The notes under the pieces are model-generated. The model was given only the letters and a program-made list of their open reading frames with translations, did no database searches and was not told the origin of the DNA. A stretch of 64,000 nt of DNA from Fragum whitleyi (taxonomy: Eukaryota; Mollusca; Bivalvia; Cardiida; Cardiidae), in contig OX411545.1 in assembly GCA_948146395.1 (NCBI GenBank), positions 17,914,026 through 17,978,025 of the forward strand, in the 5' to 3' direction. Positions 10,997 to 22,223 of this stretch are shown here, in pieces. Made by a program: the position numbers and the translations under genes. The number at the start of each line of letters is the position of its first letter. Position 1 is the stretch's first letter.

Positions 10997-12515
10997 ATTT
11001 AATCTTATAACTTAACATATATCCGTGTGATAACATCCCGTATGAATCTTTTTTATGATAACACATAGCTATTTTTAGAACAATGATATACAGTGGTCTC
11101 GCATTACCTCGAGAGGGCGAAACCTCGAATTCATGCGAAGACTCGAGTTCGCCTTCCAGTCCCAACGCGTTTTCCTCTATTTTTTTGTTGGTTATTACTG
11201 CACTAACTCAAACACGCGTTTGCTCGATCGCTCGAGCAGCAACCTCAGTCCCGAGGTCAAATTTTACTGCATTCCCTCGAGGAAAGGGTTTCGCACATTT
11301 GTGACATCCATCATTATGCATCGAAATTAACGTACCTTGCGTATTTGGTATTTCCACTCATCGGAAAGAAAACCCTTTGGCCTTTTTAACGGGGTTTCGA
11401 CGAGTCAGACATATTATTTCACACCTTTTTGTATGCCGAACTTATTCAATTATTAGGTGTTATAAACGGGACCTTAACGACCAGAAATTAATTTTGAAAA
11501 CTGACCTCGTGAATCATTCAGCAAATTATTGTTTTCTCGAGCAATCTAGTGAAGGACATTTTTAGTCAACCGCCTAAAATTAGGCGATGAGAAAGTATGA
11601 CTTTTCTATAAAGTTTTAAGCATTATCATAGTCGCCGGTCTTCTACAAAATATATAAAAAGAATTAACCCTTAGACTTTGTTAAGCTTTGCCTTCTTAAG
11701 AAAACCGCTCACAGTTCAATGATTTGATGTTCTGGAAAAGTTATCCGAGGAAGAAAACATTGTGAGAAAAGAGGGAAGTGCTTCCAATCTCGCATATCTT
11801 CTGATCGATCAGAGTCTAAAATTCTGCCATTAAGCAGATAAAACACATAAAAGCAATAAAAAACATTGTATAAAAGGAAGCCGGTATCTGCTTGTCAAAG
11901 TACCTCTCATTTCAATTGTCTTTCCTGCAACCGATGTAAGGAGAATAGACACAAGTAATATTGACACCTTGTAATTTCTACCTACATCCTGTTTGTAGAT
12001 TTTTCTCTTTTAAAATCTGACGATTTGATTCAATTAAATCACATGTTTTAAAAGATCACTTTAAATCGGAATTTGATATTTCACAAAACTATTATATTCT
12101 TCAAAAGTGTAATTTACATAGGTACCGCATGTTTTCTTTGCATTAAGTGCAAAGATAAGTTTAAAACGCAGTGAACCGTTTTTATAGAGGACATTTTTGC
12201 TTACTAGCATTAACTCGAATCATGCGATTACTCGAGAAATTTGGTCGGCCCCGTGTGTGTTCGAGCTATCGCGAGACCACTGTAATGCAGTTATTTTTAG
12301 AAATTTGCATTTCAGTTAGAAACAAAGACGAAAACAAGACAAATAGAGGTTAAAAGATAAATATAATACATACTTAGTGTATTGTATGGAAACAATATCT
12401 AACTTGGTTGTGAGAATTGGTAATTGTCTCGGCAGAGCCTCGACAATTATCAATTCTCCCAACCTCGTTAGATGTTCGTTTTCATACGAAACACTAAGTA
12501 CGTATTAGATTTGTC
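10997..12515. repeat. Family D composite repeat, interrupted copy
   Basis: Segments 10997-11090 and 12283-12515 align collinearly with 31100-31420. The 3' part (12366-12513) is a foldback: TAATACATACTTAGTGTNTTGTATG and its inverse, plus TTGTCTCGGCAGAGCCTCGACAA at the tip. The intervening 11091-12282 is a separate transposon. Confidence 0.8.
11091..12282. mobile_element. pogo/Tc1-like non-autonomous DNA transposon (1192 bp)
   Basis: Both ends read CAGTGGTCTCGC inward, followed by ATTACCTCGA or GATAGCTCGA, and the element is flanked by TA. The paralogous repeat at 31195-31196 carries one TA at the equivalent site with no insert, which shows target duplication. Subterminal CTCGAG and CGAATNATGCGA words recur inside. 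No frame longer than 74 codons and no recognisable transposase. CAGTGG..CTCGA ends suggest a pogo/Tigger-like group (inference). Confidence 0.85.
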
Positions 12516-13404
12516 TGTAAGAGTCCGTTCATCATTCGTTACCTACCTCTGAATTGGGACTCTGTAATTTAAAGCCCGTAAGTTTCGAGATCAAGAACTT
12601 CAGAGTTTGATTCCCGAGAGCAGCCCGCAAAATCGGTTCAACATTGATGTATTTTTTCACGAATATTATCGAAAGTGAATGGTTAATTTATTGTAGGAAA
12701 TTGTTTCACAATCGATGTGAAATGAATAAGTTTGAAATAAGTATTTTTTCTTTGTACCTATTTGAATATTGAGACGTTTCGAATGATTATTCAAAACATA
12801 GAGTTTGTACAAGTATAATGAACAACAAAAAACGCATCATCTTTCAATGACAAATAGTTCCGCCCTGAAACCGATTGATTTGCTAATGTGACATTACTTA
12901 TTTTTTGCAGGCCACTAAGTGAACAATAAGGTAAAAAGAATTCCTGAACTCATGCTCACTTTAGCAGAGACACTTGAGAGTGGTAAACATATTTTCAGCT
13001 CATTTGAGTGGATTTGAATGGAACTTGGCATGGGTGTTCCTATGGTAATTGTCTCCAAAAATATGGGCTTGGCAGGGCGGGGCTTATTCACAAATTTAAA
13101 TCGTTTAAAAATATTCTCCTCCAAAGCCATTTTGGCGATCTCAACAAAGAGTTACACGACTGTTACTTGGGTGACCCTTTACATAAATCGTTAGAAAAAA
13201 AATCATTGCACCCTAAATTTGGCATGACAGGGTAGGCCTTTTAAAATCTTTAAAAATCCCCCCCCATCTTACCACTCTCTTTAATCAATTTCAATGAAAC
13301 TCGGCTGGAGTATTGTATTCACCTTCATGCTAGTAATAAGATAGGTACATGGTGTGCAGAATAATGGCGATTGTGTATTTTGATGCAATGTGGGCAAGAC
13401 CCAG
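12516..13404. other. Noncoding; degenerate relative of the 60-kb satellite
   Basis: Around 13050-13320 the words ATGGGCTTGGCAGGGCGGGGCTTATT, TTGGGTGACCCTTT and ATTTCAATGAAACT match unit words of the satellite at 60060-61170. This is a strongly decayed relative of about two units. The rest shows nothing. Confidence 0.5.
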
Positions 13405-13569
13405 AAAATCATTACAAATAGTTCTAAAGAGATGTCAAAGTGTTGTTTTCGGTCAAGGTTAGCTCCGTTTAATGAAAGTCTAGATAATATCTAGACATTT
13501 ATTAAACGGAGCTAACCTTGACCGAAAACAACACTTTGACATCCTTTTAAAGCTATTTGTAATGATTTT
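13405..13569. repeat. Near-perfect long palindrome (foldback, ~165 bp)
   Basis: From GATGTCAAAGTGTTGTTTTC to ATTAAACGGAGC.. the inner arms of about 50 bp are exact reverse complements, around a TCTAGATAATATCTAGA-type centre. Looser pairing (AATCATTACAAATAG / CTATTTGTAATGATT) extends each arm to about 75 bp. The near identity suggests a young foldback element or hairpin-prone locus. Confidence 0.88.
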
Positions 13570-14342
13570 TACATAATTTGTAAAAGCCAGTTGAGCTATA
13601 CAGGCTCTCTTGTGCCTCTATTTGTGTGGGTTGTCATCTCTTTGAGTTTTTAACTCTTCAATGCGTATGTATACGGTTTCAATTTTTTATCACGATCAAC
13701 CACTGGTTAAAATTAATTTTGGTATTTCCATTCTTCGCAAATATGCATTACCGAAAAATGTACCTTATAATCTGAGTTTTGCGTTATTTTGATGTTTAGT
13801 ATACTTCAGAAATATTTTATTCTAAATATATCTGAAGGCAGAGGAAACAGAAAAGCGGAACAGGAACAGCGTCGGTTACTAGACTACTAGTCGAGTATTT
13901 TTAATATATTGTAACCCGTCACGCGGATAGGGGCCATATGGGAACACTGTGAAATAAATGTTTGCAAAAAAAGATTGGTTCTAGAACAGGTCAAGAAGAG
14001 GTTGCATTTCGAGAACTCTTCGATGGGAAGGTAGATAAATTATTCTAGACTCAGTTAAATAGAATGCGAAAATTTCCGATCCCAGTCATTCCGCGCAAAC
14101 TAGGGTCGACACTTTGTGCATTACTAAGATGGACCATTTTCGTGTGACTGGTCACAGATACGTAAAAAGTCGGTAATGCGTTAATCAACCCATGAGTCGT
14201 GAGGTAGATTCCTGGGTCGGCCAATTTTCTGCTTCTCAATGTTGCAGGTCCAAGCTTTGATTATTATAACCTGCGTTCAACAATTGACAGAATTCATTGT
14301 GACATGCGTCATTTGTCTCCCACCAATCGGTGAATGATATAT
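13570..14342. other. Noncoding, nothing recognised
   Basis: Contains TGTAACCCGTCACGCGGATA at about 13911, a word nearly repeated at 18215. No gene seen. Confidence 0.45.
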
Positions 14343-14579
14343 GAGCCTGTGCGTGATATATCCAACATTTTGAAATGTTCGTGAGGTGTAGCATTGAGGT
14401 GCGCAGACATCCACATAATGTAAATATAAAGGTACCTGATGGTCTATAGATACTTTGAGACCCTATCTATGTACTAAGCAAATTGTAAAGACTCTGGTCA
14501 GACTGTGCAGATGCACAGGCTGGTCAGAGTCTTTGCTTTGCACATATTTGAAATTATTGGAAATCTCAAGCACAGGCTC
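14343..14579. mobile_element. Family B MITE, complete
   Basis: Terminal GAGCCTGTGCGTGATATATCC and GGAAATCTCAAGCACAGGCTC, flanked by ATAT on both sides. The internal hairpin GACTCTGGTCAGACTGTGC / GCACAGGCTGGTCAGAGTC is intact. Confidence 0.85.
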
Positions 14580-15329
14580 ATATAGTCAATGTTGGATGGG
14601 AAGTTGGTTGATTTAAATGAAATTTTGTGGTCGTAAAATGAACTGATGTGAGAAACTCACGAGAATAGATAAGAGTACCGGCCTTCGCGTTGTTACTTTG
14701 TTCCCTATGCAAAACGTGTTTAATCCCATGCAGAAAATCAAATATATGGTCGTACATGCACGATCGAAGACTATTACATTCAGAGACATGTTTTGTCAAA
14801 CGAGCATTATTAAACGTCCTTTCACTACAAGCATAATCTCTTTTTTATTGAATGGTTTCTACATGAAAAATATTGTATGTGCATTTTTTCTGGTGAAATT
14901 AAAATATACAAATTATCTTCGATTGACTTCCAATTCAATTTATATTCTGCAATCTCTTTATTAAGTTAAACAAGTCGGTCGCTTTCGTCTTCTCATTGGT
15001 CAAAGACTTGTCAATAGTATATCAAAATCGTTTCAAAAGCGAAAAATATTTTAAGTAGGTAGGCATTTTAGTGCAATAATTAATTTAAAGTCATAAACAG
15101 ATAAAACTGGTTAATGGAAAGAAAAAAATCTAAATGCAACTTAATGTAGTTAGTTAATAGCTTCTAATTAATTTGTTTGCAAACTACAAAGAAAAGAACA
15201 AGTAATTAATTCACTGGATTCAATTAGATTTTTCGATTACCCGAAAATAAATACTGCATAATCGCAGCATTTAGCTGCCAATTCTAAACGCATATGTTTT
15301 TATATCATTCTCTGCGGCTCAACATCTCA
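14580..15329. other. Noncoding, nothing recognised
   Basis: An 88-codon frame (14698-14964) has no domain, and nothing else supports it. Confidence 0.45.
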
Positions 15330-15765
15330 TACAGTTAAAAACATCGTGAAATTGACAAGATGAATGATCTTGGAATGATTTTGAGTGATTTTGGAATGAA
15401 ATTCAATGAATACAAATGAGTTTTGAGGGAAATTAAAGGGATGTAGTCCAAAATCGTTAATTTTGTCCATGATGAACAAAATGAGCGATATTTATTACCT
15501 CCCTTAAATAGAATACGCATACAAGTTCTATAAAAAGCTTACTATTTTTTCAAGTACCAATCAGACGCTTACAATTTCAATCAGTGAAATCAAGATTCTT
15601 TCAAGCTATTACAATTTTGGAGTAATTGATTATTTTATCTTTTAAAGTGATTTGGAGCGTTTTAAATGGTATAACTGAGTATTTGAATGAATGTAGCGAT
15701 GTATTAGCAATTTAGAATAGTATTTATTGGAATTTGAGTCATTTTCACAAAGTTTTTTAACTGTA
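15330..15765 (-). mobile_element. Family A MITE copy 4, complete
   Basis: TA-flanked; left end CAGTTAAAAACATCGTGAAA, right end TTTTTTAACTG. The right terminal repeat is eroded. Confidence 0.85.
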
Positions 15766-15829
15766 AATAAATTGATCACCATGGTTATCGAACTATCTTT
15801 TTGGATAACAAACGAGTTTTTTATCAGAA

Positions 15830-16109
15830 TTTTGTTTGTTTGTTTGAATGGGTTTTACGCCGCTTTCAACAATTTCGCAATTATATTGCGGAAGCCGGAG
15901 CACCTAACAATGGATTCCTGGTATTTCTTTCACCTGTACTACCATTACACCCTTTCCTAGCCTCCGACTGCTATCTCACATAGGTTTACGATTATCTACC
16001 CATTGGTGAGAGACAAACGTCGGAAAGGATATTTGCCGCCACCGGGGTTCGAACCCACGACTTCCGGATTGGAAGTCTAATGCCTAACCAACTGCGCTAT
16101 GTTGGCGGC
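15830..16109 (-). mobile_element. tRNA-headed SINE, family 1 copy 1
   Basis: On the minus strand it begins with a tRNA-like head (16035-16109) having A box TAGCGCAGTTGGTTAGGC and B box GGTTCGAACCCCG. The body includes GGAATCCATTGTTAGGTGC, and it ends GCGGCGTAAAACCCATTC followed by CAAA repeats. Head, body and tail order define a pol III SINE. Confidence 0.85.
16035..16109 (-). tRNA. tRNA-like SINE head, not a functional tRNA
   Basis: A 7-bp acceptor GCCGCCA/TGGCGGC and a T-loop TTCGAAC are visible, and a CTTCCAA anticodon loop could be placed. However, three extra bases precede the D arm and the anticodon stem has a mismatch and wobble pairs. I read it as the SINE promoter region. Confidence 0.5.
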
Positions 16110-16979
16110 TTTATCAGAGTTATGGAGTCTTTTTATCTTTCGACATAATTTTGATAGATGTCGGAAACAAAAGGCAAACTGCATCCAATAAACCACACGT
16201 CGTAGTAGTTGTGGTGTTCTACTATTGATTCTCATGCTTATGTTGTTGTTGTCATGTTCGACGTAAAGTGCTATGGTGTTGACCATTGGCGTTTTGACTC
16301 AGAAAAAACAGTAAGTTAAAATTGAAAATATGTGCAAGATGCACATCTGCTATTTCTTAATGTTATGGACGTACAACACGAATTGCTGGTTTTCGTCAAT
16401 TGACTTTTTGGCTTGTAATATTACGAATGCCGTAATCGAGGCATTTTGATACCTAAACATGAGGCTTGTATTTAAATTTACAAGTGATATCTAGTGACCG
16501 ATCAAGATTAGATTTTTTTAATTTACGCATAAAGAAAAAAAAGACATTTAACCTTTTCTTGAAATTGTACATCATGTACATCAACAGAATGTTATATCAG
16601 GCCCATTTTGTAAATGTGGAAACCATACATGCCTTTTCTTTAGACAGAATCATCAGTATAGAGAGAAATTTTATTGCTATTACCATAATTATCATAATTT
16701 TCATTAGAATTGTTTAAAAAAAAGTAGGGCGGTTTTGAGAGATGTTGTCCGGAGTCCTCCTTGAAATAGGGTTAGAAATGGTAAAACAAGTCGGAAAATC
16801 TCGAAATTCAAGTATTATTTAGTCAGTGGACAAACATGTGTCGCAACTATATACATCGTTTTTTTAGGATGTTACCATATTTCAGTTTGACTTCTGTGGA
16901 AAGACATGTCTTTACATTTTCGACCCCCCCCCCCCCATTCCCTCACCCCACCTGAGAAAAAATGGATTCACACACGTAA
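16110..16979. other. Noncoding with C run
   Basis: A C homopolymer at about 16924-16936; otherwise nothing recognised. Confidence 0.45.
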
Positions 16980-17136
16980 GAGTCAAAGTATATATGACGA
17001 AGAAAGTTCCAGGTTACCGCAAAAACATATCGATTAACCAGGGTAATGATTTACGGAGAAACCTGTCATTTCCAGCCTAACATGGTCTTTGAAGTTGATT
17101 CTGTATCATGCACGTGACAAGCTTACACTTCATTGA
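16980..17136. repeat. Direct duplication, left copy
   Basis: From GAGTCAAAGT to CTTCATTGATACA it is about 95% identical to 17650-17817. Its right end coincides with the TA target of a family A MITE. Confidence 0.88.
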
Positions 17137-17534
17137 TACAATTAAAAACATCGTAAAATTGCAAAGGTATATACAATGTATTTGATAATGATTTGGAATG
17201 AAATTGAATGCGTTGAGGGAGCGAGTTTTGAAATAGTTTAAAGGGAAGTAATACAATATCGCTTATTTCGTCCAACTTGGACGAAATTAGCGACATTTTA
17301 TTTCCTCTCTTTAATGATGTCCATGTACTTCTCTGTCTGTGTGTCTTCATGGACCAATCATAAGCTTTATAATCCACACTCGAAATTTAATCAAGGAATA
17401 ATAGGGTAGGTTTGAATAATCTTTTGATAGTTTTACACGATTTCAAAGCGTAAATGTAGTCTAAGGAGCGTTTTGAGTGGTTAAAGTGAGCGATTTAAAT
17501 GAACGAGCGCTCTTAATGGAGGTGATGTTAATAA
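17137..17534 (-). mobile_element. Family A MITE copy 5
   Basis: TA-flanked left end CAATTAAAAACATCGTAAAA; central GGGAAGTAATACAATATCGC hairpin; right end decayed (GGTGATGTTAATAA). Confidence 0.78.
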
Positions 17535-17649
17535 AAGCTAGGTCACTCCATCTTGCCCTCCCCTCGCCGGAGTTTATGCCCATCAGATGCTATCTATTTT
17601 CTCCACCTTAGTTTCAACAAACTACGCCCAAGATTCATTTTATGTTCTC

Positions 17650-17817
17650 GAGTCAAAGTTTATACGGCGGAGTAAGTTCCAGGTTACCTCAGATGAAAAC
17701 ATATCGATTTACCAGGGTAATGATTTACGGAGAAACCTGTCATTTCCAGCCTAACATGGTCTTTGAAGTTGATTCTGTATCGTGCACGTGACAAGCTTAC
17801 ACTTCATTGATACAGTA
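17650..17817. repeat. Direct duplication, right copy
   Basis: Repeats 16980-17136 in direct orientation, including GTAATGATTTACGGAGAAAC and GTGCACGTGACAAGCTTACA variants. No MITE follows it, so it gives an approximate empty site: GATACAGTAGA instead of GATACA plus MITE. Confidence 0.88.
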
Positions 17818-18999
17818 GATTTCGGATCGATCCGGTCTTCCATTTAATTTACGTAAATCTATGAATATTTATTTGCAGACCGCAATATTGTGTCCAATCA
17901 TTTGACTGCCATCGGCGAGACGTAAAGACTTCGGTTTCTCAAACAAGAGGTAGCGATCACAGGCAATTGTTTCTTTATCCGACTTTGTCATATAAATTTT
18001 CATATAAGACTTCCGTGATAACCTTTATTACCCATATTACATAAAACAGATAATGAACCAAAAGCTTGTGGTCCAAAGATCGCTTTTCGGGTACAGGTTT
18101 AAAAACCCTAAATTTACTAGACAAATGTATTGAGCGGGAGTACAGGAGTACAGGACTTTCGGTTCTTGACTCACTTAAGATCAGCTTGTCTAGATAAAGT
18201 ATAAAAAATATGAATGTTACCCGTCACGCGAATAAAGACAATCTTGGTAGCGCGAAAAGTGGCGACTCCAGTCGCACTGACCAGGGCCGAAAGTTTTCGC
18301 ACTTCAGTAATTTTCTGAATTTTTAAAGGAAAATCAACCTACCTTCCTATGAAAAATTGGAATGTGACCTCTGTTTTTCCTGTACTAGGATCACTCCCTT
18401 TTTCAAAAAAAAATATTCTACGGAGTTCCAGATGGTACCTTTTCGTATGACGCGTCACAAATATAAGAAATATAATGACAGAACTTTGTGACATGCATAT
18501 CCTTCATATTGATAAAACGTATTTAATATGTAAAAAAAATATCGATACGTTTGTGAGCGCTTTCATATTCAAAATACAAGACCAGTTCACATGCTCTATG
18601 AATATTAATTCTTTTAACATAAGTGTTAACACTGCGCTTGAAATATACTAAAAACTTATGAAAATAAAGACAGAGATGATTCTGCTGCTGCTGCTGTTGA
18701 TGTGGTTGTTGTTGTTGTTGTTGCTGCTGCTATTGCTTTTTGTGCAAAAAAAAAACATTACGAGTTACAACAATGCAGAATGTTCAAAATAGATTCCATA
18801 CGAATGGCATGCCATCAGATAATATGACATGGTATACGGAACGATATACAAAATATTCAGAAGATGTTTCGATATGCAAGACTTCCTCCAAAACAATACC
18901 ATTTTAGCATATGTCATGACGTATGGTCTTATTGCCTTTTTTTAGTTACAAGACGTTTGGCTTAAAGTGTGCGGCTAGAGTCAAAGTCATTTGCAAGCG
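17818..18999. other. Noncoding with trinucleotide repeat
   Basis: An imperfect (CTG/TTG)n tract at 18680-18737 and the word ATGTTACCCGTCACGCGAATA at about 18213. No gene recognised. Confidence 0.5.
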
Positions 19000-19174
19000 T
19001 ACAGTTAGTAACATCGTGAAATCGACCATTTGTATCAAAACCATTCTAAATCGCTCACTCAGCGGTCAATTCATTTATTTCAAACACTTGAACTCAAAGC
19101 GCTCAAAAACATTACAATCATTCAAATTCTTTGAAGAGCATTTCATTGTCAATTTCACGATGTTCTTAACAGTA
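19000..19174 (+). mobile_element. Family A MITE copy 6, internally deleted
   Basis: Both TA-flanked ends are present (CAGTTAGTAACATCGTGAAA; TTTCACGATGTTCTTAACAG) but only about 175 bp remain and the central hairpin is missing. An open frame across it is incidental. Confidence 0.85.
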
Positions 19175-20060
19175 GAATAGATCGGCGTGCTGGAATTAGT
19201 GTTTTGAAATCGCATTATAGATAACTAACCACAAAAAGCTTGTTTTATTTCTAATGTAAAGAATCTGGAAAAAATTGATGAAAAGAAAACGACCTAATTC
19301 ATTTAATCCTATAAATGCTTATCAAGAAAACTATACATTTATGTGCTTATGGATAACAATAAATACCACAGAAAAAACGCAATATCATCTTTTTTTATAT
19401 ATAGTTCCCATTTTAACTCTAATGGTAACAACTATAAAACTTGCTTTTTTTTCTCATATGTTACGAGCATTCGATTGAATTATTTAATACTAGTCAAATA
19501 TTCAAATACGTATTTTCTAAATCGACTTACTGGACAGATAATGAAATTATTTTCCAAAACAAACAAACAAACAAACATCAACAAAATATCGTTTTGAATT
19601 TAAAGCTAACTGACAGTATAATCCATGATTTTTGCCCCGGTAGGGTGGAGCCAAATTTATGGTTCGATGCACTTAAATATTAGGTAAATCAGCTTTTACT
19701 TGTAATAACTTGTTTCTATAGATGGTCCACATTAATTGCTTGAGACCTTTAATCGTAGGTTGGTAACCAAACCCTCGTAACTTCAGCTTGTCCAAGGCTT
19801 TGTTAACCCAGCGATAACATGTGTTCACTTTCCCCAGAGCACGTGGTTTTTGGATACAATTATTTGCACGCGTTTATAATATATGCCGAGTTACTTTTGA
19901 AATAACCCAAAATATTGAAAAAAGGAAACTCGTAAAATAACTTCACGGCTAAGCCACGCCTTGTCAGTTGAATAATAACGCAGAATACTTTTGATTGAAA
20001 TATCGACAGTCAATTGTTGACGGCGAAAAGGTACCTCTCCATACAAACACACTTCAATTA
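19175..20060. other. Noncoding, nothing recognised
   Basis: Contains an (AAAC)n tract at about 19557-19575; short frames overlap on all strands. Confidence 0.45.
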
Positions 20061-20393
20061 TCATTTCCGAGACATTATTTGCTCATAGCGGAAAAGATTT
20101 CTTGTATAATCACATTTATCTTCGTAAATTAAATAATCACTTCCTTTCCTCTTTATGGGCAGAATTTGTCCGTAATGGATCCATTCTTTAATGCTGAGTT
20201 CCTCTCTAAAACCAAGCCACTTACGCCCACGCAAACATATCTCTGAAAAAATAGTGTTTAAAGCACTAAAATCAATCAAACGTGAATCTTCACACAAGCT
20301 ATGCCGGCTTTGGATATAATAAAAGTATATATCCTGTAAGATTTTAACATTTCGCTTTTGTTTATTAGAGTGCAAGGCTGGAGAGTGCGTCAT
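20061..20393 (-). CDS. Hypothetical 110-codon frame, possible exon
   Basis: I do not recognise this protein. It is the longest frame outside mobile elements, repeats and the satellite arrays. The product is mixed in composition, without membrane segment or signal peptide, and its C-terminal half (from LRGRKWLGFREELSIKEWIH to the stop) reads like ordinary soluble protein. On the minus strand a TCTTACAG that could act as a splice acceptor lies at about 20341-20348, after which the frame stays open for about 93 codons. That makes a terminal exon possible, but no upstream exon or promoter was found. It may equally be chance or a decayed transposon piece. Confidence 0.2.
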   Translation of the reverse strand: MTHSPALHSNKQKRNVKILQDIYFYYIQSRHSLCEDSRLIDFSALNTIFSEICLRGRKWLGFREELSIKEWIHYGQILPIKRKGSDYLIYEDKCDYTRNLFRYEQIMSRK

Positions 20394-20792
20394 TTAAAAA
20401 AATACCATAATGCAAACAGTAAAAGCACGATGGTACGACGGTCAACGAATGTGGGAGTCTCGTTTTACTTAACCTCTAATGGAAAAAAAAATCGTAAGTC
20501 AAAATCAATAATCGCACCCGGTGTATTCAAATGTGGCGATGCACGGCAGAAATCCATATTTAGTAACTACTGTAAAAGCAACTTCAATTTTTGACTTACG
20601 CAAAAAATGGTCGTTTAGTAAAACATGCCCTAGTGTGTGAAAATGAAATTGTGAATGAAGGAGCACGAGAAAACAACGATGAGATGCGAGAGAACGACGG
20701 TACGAAGGCATGATGATAAAACGAGGCTAAGTTGGTGATTTTATGATGATGCTTGTTTATTTGCCATCCTGCTCTAATTTTTCGTTTCCGTG

Positions 20793-21262
20793 GACACATA
20801 CTTCATTGTTCTCGTTATTGTAGTCTCGTAATTCATTTTTCCCGTTACCATAACCCCGAACTTCATTGTTTCCTTGAGCATAGTCTCGTTCTTTTGTACC
20901 CGTCATCGTTGTCTCGGCCTTCATTTTTTCGTTATCGTATTCTCATACCCTACTTGTCTCCTTTTCGTAGTTTTCTAATTCAGTGTTCTCATTTTGGTAG
21001 TCGCGTTCTTTATTGGTCTCGTTATCAAATTCTCGCACTCTAGATAATGTTCTTGTTATCGTAGTCTCGTAATTCATTATTTCCGTTGTAATGATCTCTT
21101 CCTTCTTTTTTCTTGTTACCGTAGTCGACTACAACATTGTTCTCGTTAATGTGTTTTCGTACGTCATTGCTCTCGTAAGCATGGCCGCGTACGAATATTC
21201 CCGTTGTCGTATTCTAGTCCTTCATTGTTCCCGTTATCAAATCATCGTACTTCATCGTAGCC
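20793..21262. repeat. 30-bp minisatellite, ~15 degenerate units
   Basis: Unit close to ACTTCATTGTTCTCGTTATC then GTAGTCTCGT. Because 30 is a multiple of 3, the overlapping frames (20753-21043, 21091-21471) are open and show a 10-residue period; I do not treat them as genes. Confidence 0.82.
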
Positions 21263-21589
21263 TTGCATTGATTATAGTTTATATTGAAAAAATGTTTTGT
21301 TATAGTTATCATCTGCCATTCAAGTGTGTTTTTAATTTGTTTATTTATTTCAAAGATGAGCTATGCACGCTTAAGTTGAAATTAAGTTTAACCTGTGCGG
21401 TATCACACTCCCGCCGTTGCGATTCCGTGTTCTATTCGTCCTCCCGCCGAAATCTCAATGTCGTACTCTAATGTCTAGCATTCGAAATTTATGGGCAAAC
21501 ACGACTGCCCCATCAGTATTCATTTGTTTTGATCATTCTAAATCAGCTTGTGAATGATATCCTTTAATTTGATTTGTTCAAAAAGCATT

Positions 21590-21705
21590 CATTCTAGCCA
21601 GACTGTGTGACCGGGCTTAGCGAGTATTAGCATTGTGTTGTCAGGTGACACGATGTTTGTGTTTCGTGCACAAATGAAAGTGTTGGAAAGATCACGCATA
21701 GGCTC
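21590..21705. mobile_element. Family B MITE, right-end fragment
   Basis: Diverged hairpin (TAGCCAGACTGTGTGACCG) and right end GTGTTGGAAAGATCACGCAT then AGGCTC. Confidence 0.65.
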
Positions 21706-21942
21706 AAACCATCGTCTAGTAAATGGATGAAAGAAGTAAGGAGAAGCCATGTTATATAGACAGATTCCTGTCAGGTTCAATCTCCTTAAGACATTACAAG
21801 GCGAAATCCGATTGAACTGGCTCCTTTACAATGTCAGATTGTACAAAATAGATTATTCCATTATTTTACAAAATTCAACCGTGAAAAATACCAAACGTTT
21901 GAAAAGCACAAGTGTCAATGTGTTTCTGGAAGTTTAATAAAT

Positions 21943-22179
21943 GGGCCTGTGCGTGACATTTCCAACAATCTTATGACATGTAAGGGACTTGCATTATCCA
22001 GCCAAGGAAACCACACAATGCAATTTGAACATTCTCTGACTGCCTGAAGAGGGGTTCACACCTTCACTTTCTAGACAACGCATAGTAAAGACTCTGGCCA
22101 GACTGTGCGGCTGCACAGGCTGGTCAGAGGCTTTGCTTTGCACATATCTGAAATAGTTGGAAATGTCACGCACAGGCTT
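21943..22179. mobile_element. Family B MITE, complete
   Basis: Ends GGGCCTGTGCGTGACATTTCC and GGAAATGTCACGCACAGGCTT; flanks AAAT and AAAA; hairpin intact (GACTCTGGCCAGACTGTGC). Confidence 0.85.
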
Positions 22180-22223
22180 AAAAGATAGAACGACAATTCA
22201 TGAGTGTGTGTGTAAAGGAAAAT

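Noticed and set aside
16035..16109. Functional tRNA gene on the minus strand
   Set aside because: Cloverleaf has extra bases and mismatches and is joined to a SINE body and tail.
20753..21471. Frames with ~10-residue periodic product
   Set aside because: Product of the 30-bp minisatellite; no start context or domain.
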